Assembly (NCBI RefSeq): GCF_036417845.1
Contig: NC_089981.1
Span: 75,929,268 to 75,993,267, forward strand
Source: Apteryx mantelli
Taxonomy: Eukaryota; Chordata; Aves; Apterygiformes; Apterygidae
Reading direction: 5' to 3'
Length of the DNA stretch: 64,000 nt
Numbering within the stretch: position 1 is the stretch's first letter; each line of letters begins with the position of its first letter. The position numbers and the translations under genes are program-made. The notes beneath the pieces are model-generated. The model had not been told where the DNA came from. It made no database searches and saw nothing but the letters and a program-made list of their open reading frames with translations. Below, in pieces: positions 37,601-49,600 of this stretch.

Positions 37601-40600
37601 AGAAAGGAAAACCACGGATTGCTTCAAATTAATCCTTGCTCTGTTCTTGTTCAAATGATTATTAAAGCAAAGATTTTTTTTCCCCTATATATGGTCCAAA
37701 TTAGATGATAATATAGCTCACAGAATTTTTGTAAATATTATTACAATGACTTGCTACACAAACAGGAGAGATATATAAAGCTGTTCTATGATAGTTTTCT
37801 CAGGTTTAATATGCTCTACTGGACACTATATACTTGGAAATGTTTAAAAAAGCCCAGTCATTGTGTTTTACTTACGTTGGGATACCAGCACGAGCTAAGA
37901 CCTCTGCCTTCATAGCATACAGCCTGTCACTTTTACTCACGCCAAGCTTTATTTTCACTCTGTCATGTGAATTATTATCAAAGAAAAAACCACTGTGGAT
38001 CACAAATTCAGCGTTTGACCGAGTGCCATAAAAAATGTAAATCTAGAAGGATGAAAAGAGAAGTGAAGGGACAGGAAAAAAGCTTAAGATCAGCTCATAA
38101 ATCTGACATAATTTGAAAGTTATTTCCTGAAAGAGTTACTATTCTGTAGCAAAGTACAAGGTATATTTGATTATATAAAGAAACATACTTTGTTTTCTGG
38201 TATTGATTCGAATGCTATATACTGGCAATAAACTTTAGAGGTAGATGTAAACATATCCATATAACTGAGACTGACTCTGAAAGCAGAGAAAAGATTCTTA
38301 TTCTATACTTTACAATAAAAATGCTTTCCTTTCTCACACTCTTATAAAATACCAGTATTTGGAAATAAGCTCTCAAAGATCCTATGCCTTCAAAGATCAA
38401 CAAAAAATCTGAGACAAGAAGGGTCCATGACAGATATTAGTGTTTCTGGGGTAATTTTTCCCCCACATGTGTACCCAAGAGAATAACTGGATCAACTTTG
38501 TTTTGGTTATAAAGGTAACCTATAGGCATGAACATACCAAAATATATCACACAAAGATCTGATCTGTGTTCAGCCAGTATTGATTTTTATGTTATTCTCT
38601 GAACCCTTTATCTAAAGCAAATACATTACTTTAATTCACATTAAAGTATAATACATTCCTAAACATAATCTGCAAGAAGTGTTTAACTGAAAATGAATAA
38701 AAAACAGGTAGCGCAGGGAACAGCAGAACAAGCAAAGGCTGTTTTCTACAGGTGCTTTTGTAGCTGATTGATTTTGGTACCTATAAAGCACAAATTTTAA
38801 TTGAAGATTTTCCTTTGTTACCTCTCACAAATGGTGGTGGGAAAGCACCCAATTAGGATCTGTCTTCTATATCCAGTCACTGATTTTCAAAAAAAAATTG
38901 CAGGTAGTGAATAATCTTTCTTTGACAGCTACTCCACTGATAAATTTGGTTGAAAAAAAAAAATATTAGAGGAGACAAAATGCATGTCAACAGTGCTAGA
39001 GTGTTCACGCAGTTTTGCCACTCAGAGTTAGGCTGTATGCAGTACATGGGACAACAGATCATAGTGGTAGTTGTCTTGTCTCCTATGAAAAGGACATTTT
39101 CCCTTTCATTTGATAATGGAATTATCAATCACAAAAAAGTTTTAACAGCTACAGAACTCCCACCAATGCTCTGGATACTTTTAAGTTTCCACTCCTGTCT
39201 AGCTGACAGAGGAAAGCACAGTATTTGCCTAACAGCTAAACAACATTAATGATACTTTTAATTTCTTCTTTCTAAATTTTAGATTAGAAATATATACCCT
39301 AAGTAGTAAATGCTTAAATGTTATATTAAAATCTAGTAAATGTTACATTGTAACACACTAACGTAATGAATGAGTGACCTGCTTATGTATGTTAAGTTTG
39401 CTAGCCACTCTGAGCCACTCCTCTGAGAAGGCCCTACCTCGATATGCTTAGGAAAACCACAGTAAATAAAATGTCAGTGCAGATCTCTATTTGATTGCAG
39501 GAAATGCTGCACAATCAGAAGAACACACAGCTTAATTAGTTCAGGAACCTTCTTCTGAACAGGTTTTAGACTATGGAGATATATCGCATGTTATACTATA
39601 AATTATCATGTGAAAATACAGTAGTCCCTTACACTGTAAGGCTGTTTACAAAAAAGCAAATTAAGACGACTGAGAAGTTGCTTAGTTCAAGGTGTTTGAT
39701 AGATTGTGTGGATGTCTGCTGCCTCAGATTCCTTAGCAGTAAAAGCAGGAATCATATACTCTTTCTATCAAAACTGCAAGGAATAACGTCTTCACAGTAT
39801 ATTGGAAGACGAGGGCACTACACAATTAAAATATTTTAATGATGTCAATAATTCACAGTAAAAATCTGTACAGAAATTTTAAAAAATTCTGATAAATAGC
39901 AGATGAAGCAAAACAACTAAAAAAAATTGAAATAGAGGAAGCCTCTATAATTGAAATGAAGAGAGCAGCCAGAAAAGCTATATAACATATCTACTGCCAG
40001 CTGTGGAAAATTATAAATTAGATCACTTGTGGAAAAACTGTGAACCCCTTTTAACTCATCATACTGGCATTGGAAAAACAGCAAATATTTGACTACCATA
40101 ACAAATTATAGGAACAACACACAAAAAAATACTATCACTGTGAACCACAGCGTAGCAACGAGGATAATATACCTCTGGAAAGCCACACTTAAAAAAAAAT
40201 TTCAAACACATCTTTGTTCCGAAAGAAGGTAACAAAACATAAGAAAATCAAAAGATTATAAAATGTGAGACTGGCAAAATAATACATTAAAGGGAATAAC
40301 TCAGAGACTGAGTTATAAAACACCTGAGGATGTTTTATAGACAGAATCTTTTTTTGGCCATGCTGACTACTACCACTGCACAAGCAGTACAAAAAATGGA
40401 GCGCTACTACAATGAGGGTCTAAGCTTACTGCTGACACATAGCACTGGAACACCCCTATCAGAGACTTCCTGCAGTCCTGGAACCACTATCTTCAATGCA
40501 TCATTTCACAGATTTAGTTTTGAGATTCGTTTTCATTTCTTAGCAGTTCTAAACAGAATACTGGAGCCTGAACTGTTCCATGCATCTTTGAAAGGCCTTA

Positions 40601-43600
40601 CATTGCACAACATAGACTTACCTTTGATACTTGCTGTTTGAGGATGAAGGGGTGTGAGTGTGCGTGTGTGTGAAAAAGAAAGGAAGTATATTTTTAGGCA
40701 CCTTCTCATTTTACTAAGCACAGGAATGCAACACAGGTAAAACTACTGACAACTATATTGGTTAACACCTCTTGTTAAATAAAGACCAGTAAGAAACATT
40801 AAGTGACAAAACTATTAAGAAAGATTCTATAAACTGCTATTGCAGACATAAACTGAGGTCTCAAATCTAAAATATATTAATCTTTTCCTTGGGACATGGG
40901 CCTTTTATTAATCTTATCTAGAATACCAAATTCAATGCCTCCATACGTGCATTTACAAGTGATTAAATATTTCAAATAGTTCTCTAGAATAGGAGGAATC
41001 AAAACTCTAACATTGGTGTCTGCCAAGTGATGGAAAACATTTTATTCTGAAAACCATGCATTGATTTAGTTTGGTAGCATTTTCATCAAGAATTACGCAA
41101 GTACAATAAAATTCAACTGCAACAGGGCTTTACCCACACCAGCATGCTCTTACACTTTTTGTGCAAGTCTTAGTTGCAGATTGGCAAAACTCTGCTACAG
41201 CTATCAAAATGTTTGACATTAGCTATCTAATGGACAAATACTGGCAGGGGCGCACTCACTACCTTTTTATCAAGGTAGCCTATCACTTGCTAACACACTC
41301 TGCATAAAAATTCATTAAAGAACAATTATGTAGGTAGCTGTTCACACTACCTGTTCTCCAGCCTTGAAATCTTGAAGCGCTACACATTCACACCGGTCAT
41401 CTTCTAAGTTGTAGCCTGTAGTGATCTATCCAAGGAAAAAAATAAGAAAAGCACCTTCAGCATTTTATATTTCTCTCCCTCACATTGACAATATGTTGTC
41501 CTTACTGGAAACAGATATTAACAACAGCAAATGGATACGTTGCTTTCTCTGCCCAATTTAAGATTCCTAAGTAAACCCTTCTTAGCTAAGAACACTAAAA
41601 TTTCCACCTTAGAGAAATCTAAGGGAGGAAATCACTTACCTGAAATAAATGGAAGGCTCTGACGAAAGCACCCTCCAAAGACAATGGCCAGTCCTATGCT
41701 AAACCCAGCAGCTTCTTAAAAAAGTTCTTGAGTTTCTTGAGCTTTAAGTCACAGCCATGAGGCCCACAGGAGCAATGCACAGAGTTCTGTATTCTCTGTT
41801 TTATCCTTCAACTATCAGCCGATTTTTGATCTCTCCCAATGAAAAAGGATTAGATAACTATGGATTTTCAGGGGATACCATCTTCAGAGAATTATAATTC
41901 ACTTGCAAATAATAACTTTATCTAAAGTTAAGTAATACTCTTAAATTACTAAGAGAATTTTTTTTCAGTAGGAGTAGGCAATGGAAGAGGACAAAGATTT
42001 CTCTACAAGCCTGTACATACTTCTCTTAAAAAAAACATCACAAAGCTCTAAGTGTTCACATTAACAAGTAAAGCCAATCTAAAAATGTAATGCTTTTTAA
42101 AAAGTGACAAACAGCATGTCCTTGAATAATATTATCAAAGATATAGATACAGATGCAGCTGCAAGATGGGACATAAGCCCTAGGGAAAGCCAAAGATTCT
42201 CTCTTAACCTTTGTAAATGGAAGTGTATTTGTTTGTAAGCTGACTCACATTTGAACTTAGGTATACTGTGACTCCCATCCTGGATGTAGTTTATCCAAAG
42301 AGAGAACACTGGAGGTTGCTTTGAGAGCTTGGTTGATGGTTTACATATTAATAGTTTTACTCTGCTTGCATAATCAAATGTGCATTTTTAAGCCAAAACA
42401 ATGCTTTCAAAGTGACCACAGGGAACTTGACTGAGGCAAAGCAAATCCAAAATGGTAGCCACGAGCTAGGATAGCCGGGCCCTAGGGGACACTTACATGA
42501 CTGCACTGTATGTGGATGTCACCACTTAAGATCTGTTAAAAGGATTTGTGGTATGTTGAGATCAGGAGAGAACATTACAGTCATGTAGTATGGCCTACTG
42601 CAAAACACTGACAGTAGTGTTTCAACACAGAAAACCTTGTACATTCCCTATCCTGGACTGAATAATCTCCAATTAAAACCTACCATGTAGAAGGTTATCT
42701 AACCCTAAATTACAGATTTCAAGTGCTAGAGAATTTACCCTCATTATTACAATGGTACCTTCCAAGCTCAAATACAGTCACCTTGTGAAAAATTGCAATT
42801 TCCACTCTAAAAAGGAAACTCTTGACAGCACTTGACCCATCCTGCAATTTTCTTACTGCATAAACTCAATGAAATATTTTCAAACATGAAAACTCCCTTC
42901 AAGTCTTTTGAAATGATTGTGTAACAGGAGAATTTCAAAGATTGGAGAATTCTGGTAATATCTTAATATCTATTAAGAGAAGGATTCTGCAAGTTTAAGC
43001 ATGCTTCACTAGACCACTGTTTGGGGGGGGTGCCCCCCCCCTTTTTTTTTTTTAAACAGCAGCACTTTTAAGGGGCTATCCTATAAAGCATAATGGAGTG
43101 CTATACTCCTGTTTCCTCTTTCTTTTAAAAGTAGCCAGGTAAGAGAATTACCAGGGAGTTGCTTCTTTTCCCACATGATAGCTGACAAATTACAACCCTT
43201 CAGTTTTATTTCTGAAGCAGACCAATACATGAATTCCAAGTTGGGTATAAAGCATGCAATATTCTACTGGGTCAGTGATTAAGGATAGACCCAGCCCAGT
43301 AGGCAGAATGTAGTTTATTCAAAGCTCTGGCAGAACTGGTAATCAACCTCTGACTGTCAAAATACAATCCCACTGAAGAATAACAATGAGAAATGCATGA
43401 AGACAACCATTTTGATATAGTTCTTAGAGGCAGGTTGATCTAATTAATAGTGTCAGAAGCAAGAAAAAGCTGGATGGACCTAGCTCCAGTTAAAACCCAA
43501 AGAGCATTTTATTATCTAGCTTGTGGAAAAGGGCCCTGTGGAATAGAGCAAGAACAGGGATACATAATAGCTGGCTGACTCAAGAAGCATTTCAATCCTA

Positions 43601-46600
43601 CCTCTGGAATAGTCTAGTCAGTGACATATACAACGCCATTTTTCATTTCTTACTTTCATGCAATGAAAAACTAATCAAAAATTTGATGTATTTTAAAGGT
43701 GCATGCTATAATTAGAGCAGAACCCACTCTCACCCCACTCCACGATAATATAGATTACAACACAGACAACTTAGTTATCTTAGTAGATTTTTCCTATTTC
43801 TACTAATACAAGTACACTAACATGCAACAAAAACTATTTAGTAGCTTTTCTTGGTCCATTATCAATATTATAGCTCTCTATCCCTCCTAAATCTGTAATT
43901 TTAAACTAGCTTCTGTAGAAATATGAAACAAAAGAGTAAAGCCTGTACACACATACAAATTATTTAGGCCTGTCCCCTTCCTTCTTTAGGATACACTTCA
44001 GCACAAAAAATGCTTACAGCCCTGATATACTACTGCACTAGCAGGTTTGGCTCCAGAGGCTGGCTCCATACCAAACCCACTGTTAAGGAGCATAATAAAA
44101 AAATAAAAATTATTTTATCAATTTAAATACAAGTTTGAATGATTAAAATAAAATAACTAGCTGTTCTTTTTATATGGACTACTTATTTTTTCCCCTCCCA
44201 GGACCTTAATTTTCTTCCTCTTTCCCTTTAATCCCAACTTTGAAGGCATTCATTAAGAGTTGTCTAATGAATACAGGCAAGTCTCTGCAAAAGCATCTGA
44301 AAGAAATGCCCAACAGGAAAAGGATACAGGAAGTACTGATGCTTGCAGCTAAGACATATATTACAAAAACATACATTTCTGAAGTTTAAGCAATTCTATT
44401 TATATCAGAGACTCTCATATAAATTTTGTTGCTAAATCAAAGTTATCAGATTGTTTAGCAAATAGTGGAAGGCAAGAATCACTATTAGAGGATAACATAA
44501 CCACCTTTCAATAGGGAAAAATTAAAAACAAAAAAACCCCCAAATACATGCAATTTTTCAGCCTAGCCTATTGCACTGCATTTGGTATAGACATGGTAAT
44601 AATAAGTCAGCTAAATATTAAGTCAGAACCAACTTTATTTTAAAGCTTTAAAATTAATGCTTTTAAAATTAAGCTTTTCTTATACCAACATTTCTAACAC
44701 ATAGTGCTGTCCTAACTCTCAAGGTCAGCTCTCTCACAAAAGGACCAGATTATTTGAATAGCATGGTCATATTTATCGTTATAAATAATCCTTCTTACTG
44801 GAAGTACAATTTGAGGGTGTGAATCCTGAAGTATACATGAGGCTGGTGATCTGCTATACACCATTGACAAACTATCCTCTCATGGCTTTCCATTTCCTCA
44901 GTTCAACATTAAGCAGCCTGTTAATGAAATCAAGACCTCATCCTCCAAACTAGCTCACGTAAGCCAAAATGTCAGCAGGTCTGACTTTCTATATACATAT
45001 GTCACCTTTTAAATGTTTAATATGCCCTAAAGTAGTATTTTTGCATTTTGTTTCTTTGATGTAGTAACAGATGTACTGTTTTTGTTGAACTAGGCTTTGT
45101 TCTTGTCCTTGCTGTCTCCATAACAAGGCTCTTTGGGCATGGTTAGGAGAAGAGGCAGTATTTCTTAGCTGCAAATTTCTAATCAATTTCCCTAGTGGTA
45201 GGTACAAGAGGCAACCTCCATCATTGTCCGCTTTCCTATTCTCAGTATAAATCTATCCAGCCTTGTGAAATCTTTGTCAGCCCCACCAGAAACAAAACTC
45301 TATGTCAGAACATTAGAAATATTCAAACTTGGCTGAGGAGAGAAAAAAAAAAGTATTGTGTAATTCAAAAATTTTTGAAGTTACATGTTCTTAAGAGAAT
45401 ATGAGATATAGCTACATGCAAAGTTTGCAATCACTTCTAGACATTTTTGCCAGATGAAGAAAGGTCTCACTGAAAAGTTATCAGAGATTTAAGAAATTGA
45501 CATATCTTTAAGATGTTAGTTTTTTAGGGTCACTTGGGAAGATAAAATACCTGTCTAAGAAACATAATGAAACGTGTTATTAAACTGCTCTAAGGCAGTT
45601 GAAAGGTTTAATACTTAAGCCCTAAAGCCTCTCAGCAACACTGAAAAAATCCTTACCAGTCCATTAGTATGATTACACATGTCCCATAAAGGTATCAGAG
45701 CCAATGTAACTCGGGAACCATCTTCTGTTGGAATCTGGTTCTGTCGTGTCATAACAGAAGAAACCGCCCATCTACAAAAACAAAAACATTAAACAATTAA
45801 AAGCATATTGATATTCAAAACATCAATATATCATTACCTGTAGTCCAACCTGAAGTAACCATTTAAACCAGAAGTTTCCAAACTTAGTTTTCTTAAATAT
45901 TACAGAATACTGCCAATAATAGCGCATTAGCAGGTAACACCACTTGCAGAAGAAGCAGCAGCTCCTGGGTTTCCAAGACACACATATAGTATTTTGAATT
46001 CCCAAATCAGGACTGCAATACCAAATGTCTTCTGTACTCTTTGCAAAAGAACCTCATCTTCATACCTTCCGCACCTCAGCCAGGACCCACTCCCATGTCT
46101 TTTGCTTCCCCAACCGTTTACTGTACACGTACCTCTCATCATGTATCCCAAAACTGGGGTCAACTAATCCTGCAAGCTTCAAAGGGGTTCACAGCTACTG
46201 CTTGGCAGCAGTAGCTCTCATCTATGTGCAGACTCTCATAAGAGCCAGGAGGCATTTTCCTCCTAGCTCCCTAAAGAGCTTACACACTGCATGAATTGGA
46301 AAGTAGTGTCAACACTTGGCACAGGTATGATACCTTGGTAAGCATTCCTCTTCAATTTGGGGACCTTTGACTTAGATCAGTATTGCTAAACTTTCTACTT
46401 AACAGAATAAAGAAAGCGGGAAAAAACCCCAATACACCAAACATTCAGCTATCCAGTTAAAAACATGAAACAAGTAAAAGATAGTTTAGGATAGACATTA
46501 GTCAAAACCTTTCTAGGTCAGATTAAGCAAATGAAATACCATCCACCTATTCAAACATTCTTCTGAAAAGGTGAAAATTTCAGTATTTTCAAAATATTCC

Positions 46601-49600
46601 TGAAATTTCAACTTTATTTTACTTCAGACAAAAATGAATATTAAATGCCATGAAGATAAATTCTTAAAGTTTCCGTATATTCTTGCTTTAACACATAAAA
46701 CTATTTTGGGGGGAAAAAGAAAAGAAAAAGGACACTACCAGGAGAAGGTCAAAGTAACTAATTCCCACAGAATCCACTACTAACAAGTACTTGAAATACA
46801 AAATTAGACTTTCAGAAGGATTCCAGATTGCTTAGAAAGCTCATCAACTTCAGATCTAGTCAAGCTAAAATTGTGGCTCATTCTGATATATAAACACTAT
46901 TTGAAGCATAACAATAATGTGTTTCTTTTTTAATGTCACTTTATCTGCAAGATTTTAGTCAACTTCACATGTAAGTTGGCACGTTCTACTGTGACACTAT
47001 ACGTGCGGAAGGTATGCTTTAGAAATCCCACTTTGATAGACTGACCCAGAAGTAAACTGGGCTAAAATATCCCTATAAGAACTCATGAACACCTTTTATT
47101 CATGCTATTTTAATCATTTAACAAAATGAAAGCTCTTAATTATTCTTACTTTTATCTTAATTATGCCAATCCTTATAGCACCTCTAAGTGACACTCATGC
47201 TTCACATGAGCAATCCCAGTTCTCCAGCTCTCCCATCCGACAGCCACTGTAAATATTACTTTTCACTATTTTGTGCTGATAAAGCCTTTTATAAAAAACA
47301 AAAACAAAAAAACAAACCCAAACCTCCTGCACTGTCTACTGAATTATTTTCTTTAAAAACAATCAATTGCCTTACTAAACTCAGACTGTGTGCGCCCGTT
47401 GGCCGAATTAACTGGTCATAAATACTACTCCTTTGTACCTATTAAAATCTGCATATTTATTACACTGTATTTTTCATTAAGAAAGCATGTCAGTATCAAA
47501 TTGTACATTTAAATTTTCAATAACAATAGGGCTCTCCCACCAGTGAAGCATTTACAGGGCCCCGCAGCTCACTTAAAAAAAAATATATATATTAAAACAC
47601 AGACAGACCAACCTGTAGTCATCATAAGTGAAAGAATCCTTTAAGGGCAGTTTGCTGGCATTAGGATGGGTCTGGGAAATACAAGTTTCAGAAAAAGGTG
47701 AAAAGAGAAAGAAAACAGAAATCAGAAATCAGTCAGCAGAATTTCATTATTTAGCTGCCTAACAGATCCTAACAAGAGCCAAATGAAGCAGGAGGCGTCC
47801 AGCCGCGCTACAGAGGGATCATCATGCTATTATGCTCTCATACATCACTGTCAACTTAATTTGTTGTGCCCAGCAGCCGCCATAAATCTGTTTCTTCATA
47901 TTTCAAGACTGGAACCCACAGACACCATACAAAAATAACAAAATTTAAGGTGGACTGAGTATGAGAAGGTAAAACAAAACATAATCCTTGGTGCTGGGTG
48001 GGGGAAGAAACCAAACAATAAGCACGCATTAGGCTTTACCAACTTTTACAATTCCCTCTTCTCTGAAATATCAATAACATATGTTACAAATACAAGACAG
48101 AGGTATGCAAAATTTTCACTTCTTCCTTTACACCTGTAAAAATTTTATTCATAGAAGTTACACTACACTTCAGAAATGAAAAAGATTAAAATATTTAAAT
48201 AATTTTGGGGACAAAAATAGGTTAGCTAATACCTGCATTAACCCATCTATACATAAGCCAATCTGAAAGCTGAATAATTCCATTTTAGAAGGCATATTAT
48301 AGATGCCCTTAACAAGCAAAATATTTAGTTTTTACAAAGGCTTTAAGAAACAATACTACCTATTACTTTTCTGATAAATTAACTTATTAAAAGCTTCAAA
48401 AATACAGGTAGTTTTAAGCCCATGCTGACATGCTTTCTAAAGGTTAGAACTTTGTCTCAATTCACAAATGGAAAGCTATAATAGCATAAATTTTAATCTT
48501 CAGTTTCAATCAAGTCTCATAGACAAATTGAAGTAAATGATAAAATGGTTATTTCTAAAAATACAAATGAGTTTTTGCATAGCTATATCTTTGCGACACT
48601 CTTAATGCATGAAGCTCCATGTAGTATGCAGTTTTTTACTCTCGATGCATTAGCATCACAAGTGCATGGTAATTTATCATTTCTCACTGTAATGTACTTG
48701 CTGGCACTGTGTGCAGGACAGTAGGGGATGAGGTAAAAGTGGCTCAAATCGTAAATCAATTAGAAAACAAAAGCTTGTGCTCAGTGAGCAATTTTAGGCA
48801 AATTATATATTACAAAAGACTGCCAATTGGGTGTTAGGTCCCAGGTGTCTGCTCTCCTCCAACCCCTCCCGTTAACCCTTTGAACGGACTTCTGAAACAT
48901 GTCTGAAGTTCACAATTTGAGCAACTACTGCCCCTTCCCTCCCTCTTTCAGGAAGGACTTTACATTTTTCTATGAGATATTCATTCATACTGATGATCTC
49001 GACGTTGCATAACAAATTTCCTCGAGTTTAATGTTAACAGAATATTTTACCAATTTTTTTCCTTCTCATAAAACCATCCAACACAAAACTAGAACTGAAA
49101 AACAAAACAATAAATTTCAAGAGACATTGTCTCTGTAGTAAAGCATTCCAGATTTCAAAAGTGAACACAGAAGCCTGGCTTTCAACTGGAAATAACAATT
49201 CTAAAAAACAAACAAACAAACAAACTGAAGTTTTTAAAGAAGATATATGAACAGAAAAGTTACATTCTTTTAGAAATTTGTTTCTTCAATGTTCCATTTC
49301 TTTGTAGTCCATGCACTTAATTTGCCTCTTGCTTAGCTTCATTGCTTACAAAACTGCATTTCCCAGTGCATTTCATGTTTGCATTTAAAGACACTGTTTT
49401 ACTAAAACTGCACAGATATTTTCAACAACTATCCTACCGATGCTTGCTTCGGCTTCATACATTTCACCTTCACCGCGAGGCTACTCATCAGCGTGGTGCT
49501 AATGCCACCTACTGGTGCTGACGCGGAATACTCACTGAAATCCCGCATGCAAAATCATCGTATCCGTTTGGAAATGGAAGAGAAATCCCAGGGTAGCCAA

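Larger units (their letters stand above)
38043..41350 (-). other. SETD3 intron 9
   Basis: 3.3 kb, AT-rich. It contains a TG-rich microsatellite (40652-40672), which reads as CA-rich pyrimidine sequence on the sense strand directly before a 12-nt splice-bordered unit (40622-40633). Nothing else is recognised. Confidence 0.88.
41426..45656 (-). other. SETD3 intron 8
   Basis: 4.2 kb. It contains a CR1/L3-like fragment (about 42570-42840), a G/C homopolymer hairpin (43023-43041) and, 214 nt before exon 9, an exon-like unit (41640-41693). The remainder is AT-rich without recognisable features. Confidence 0.88.
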
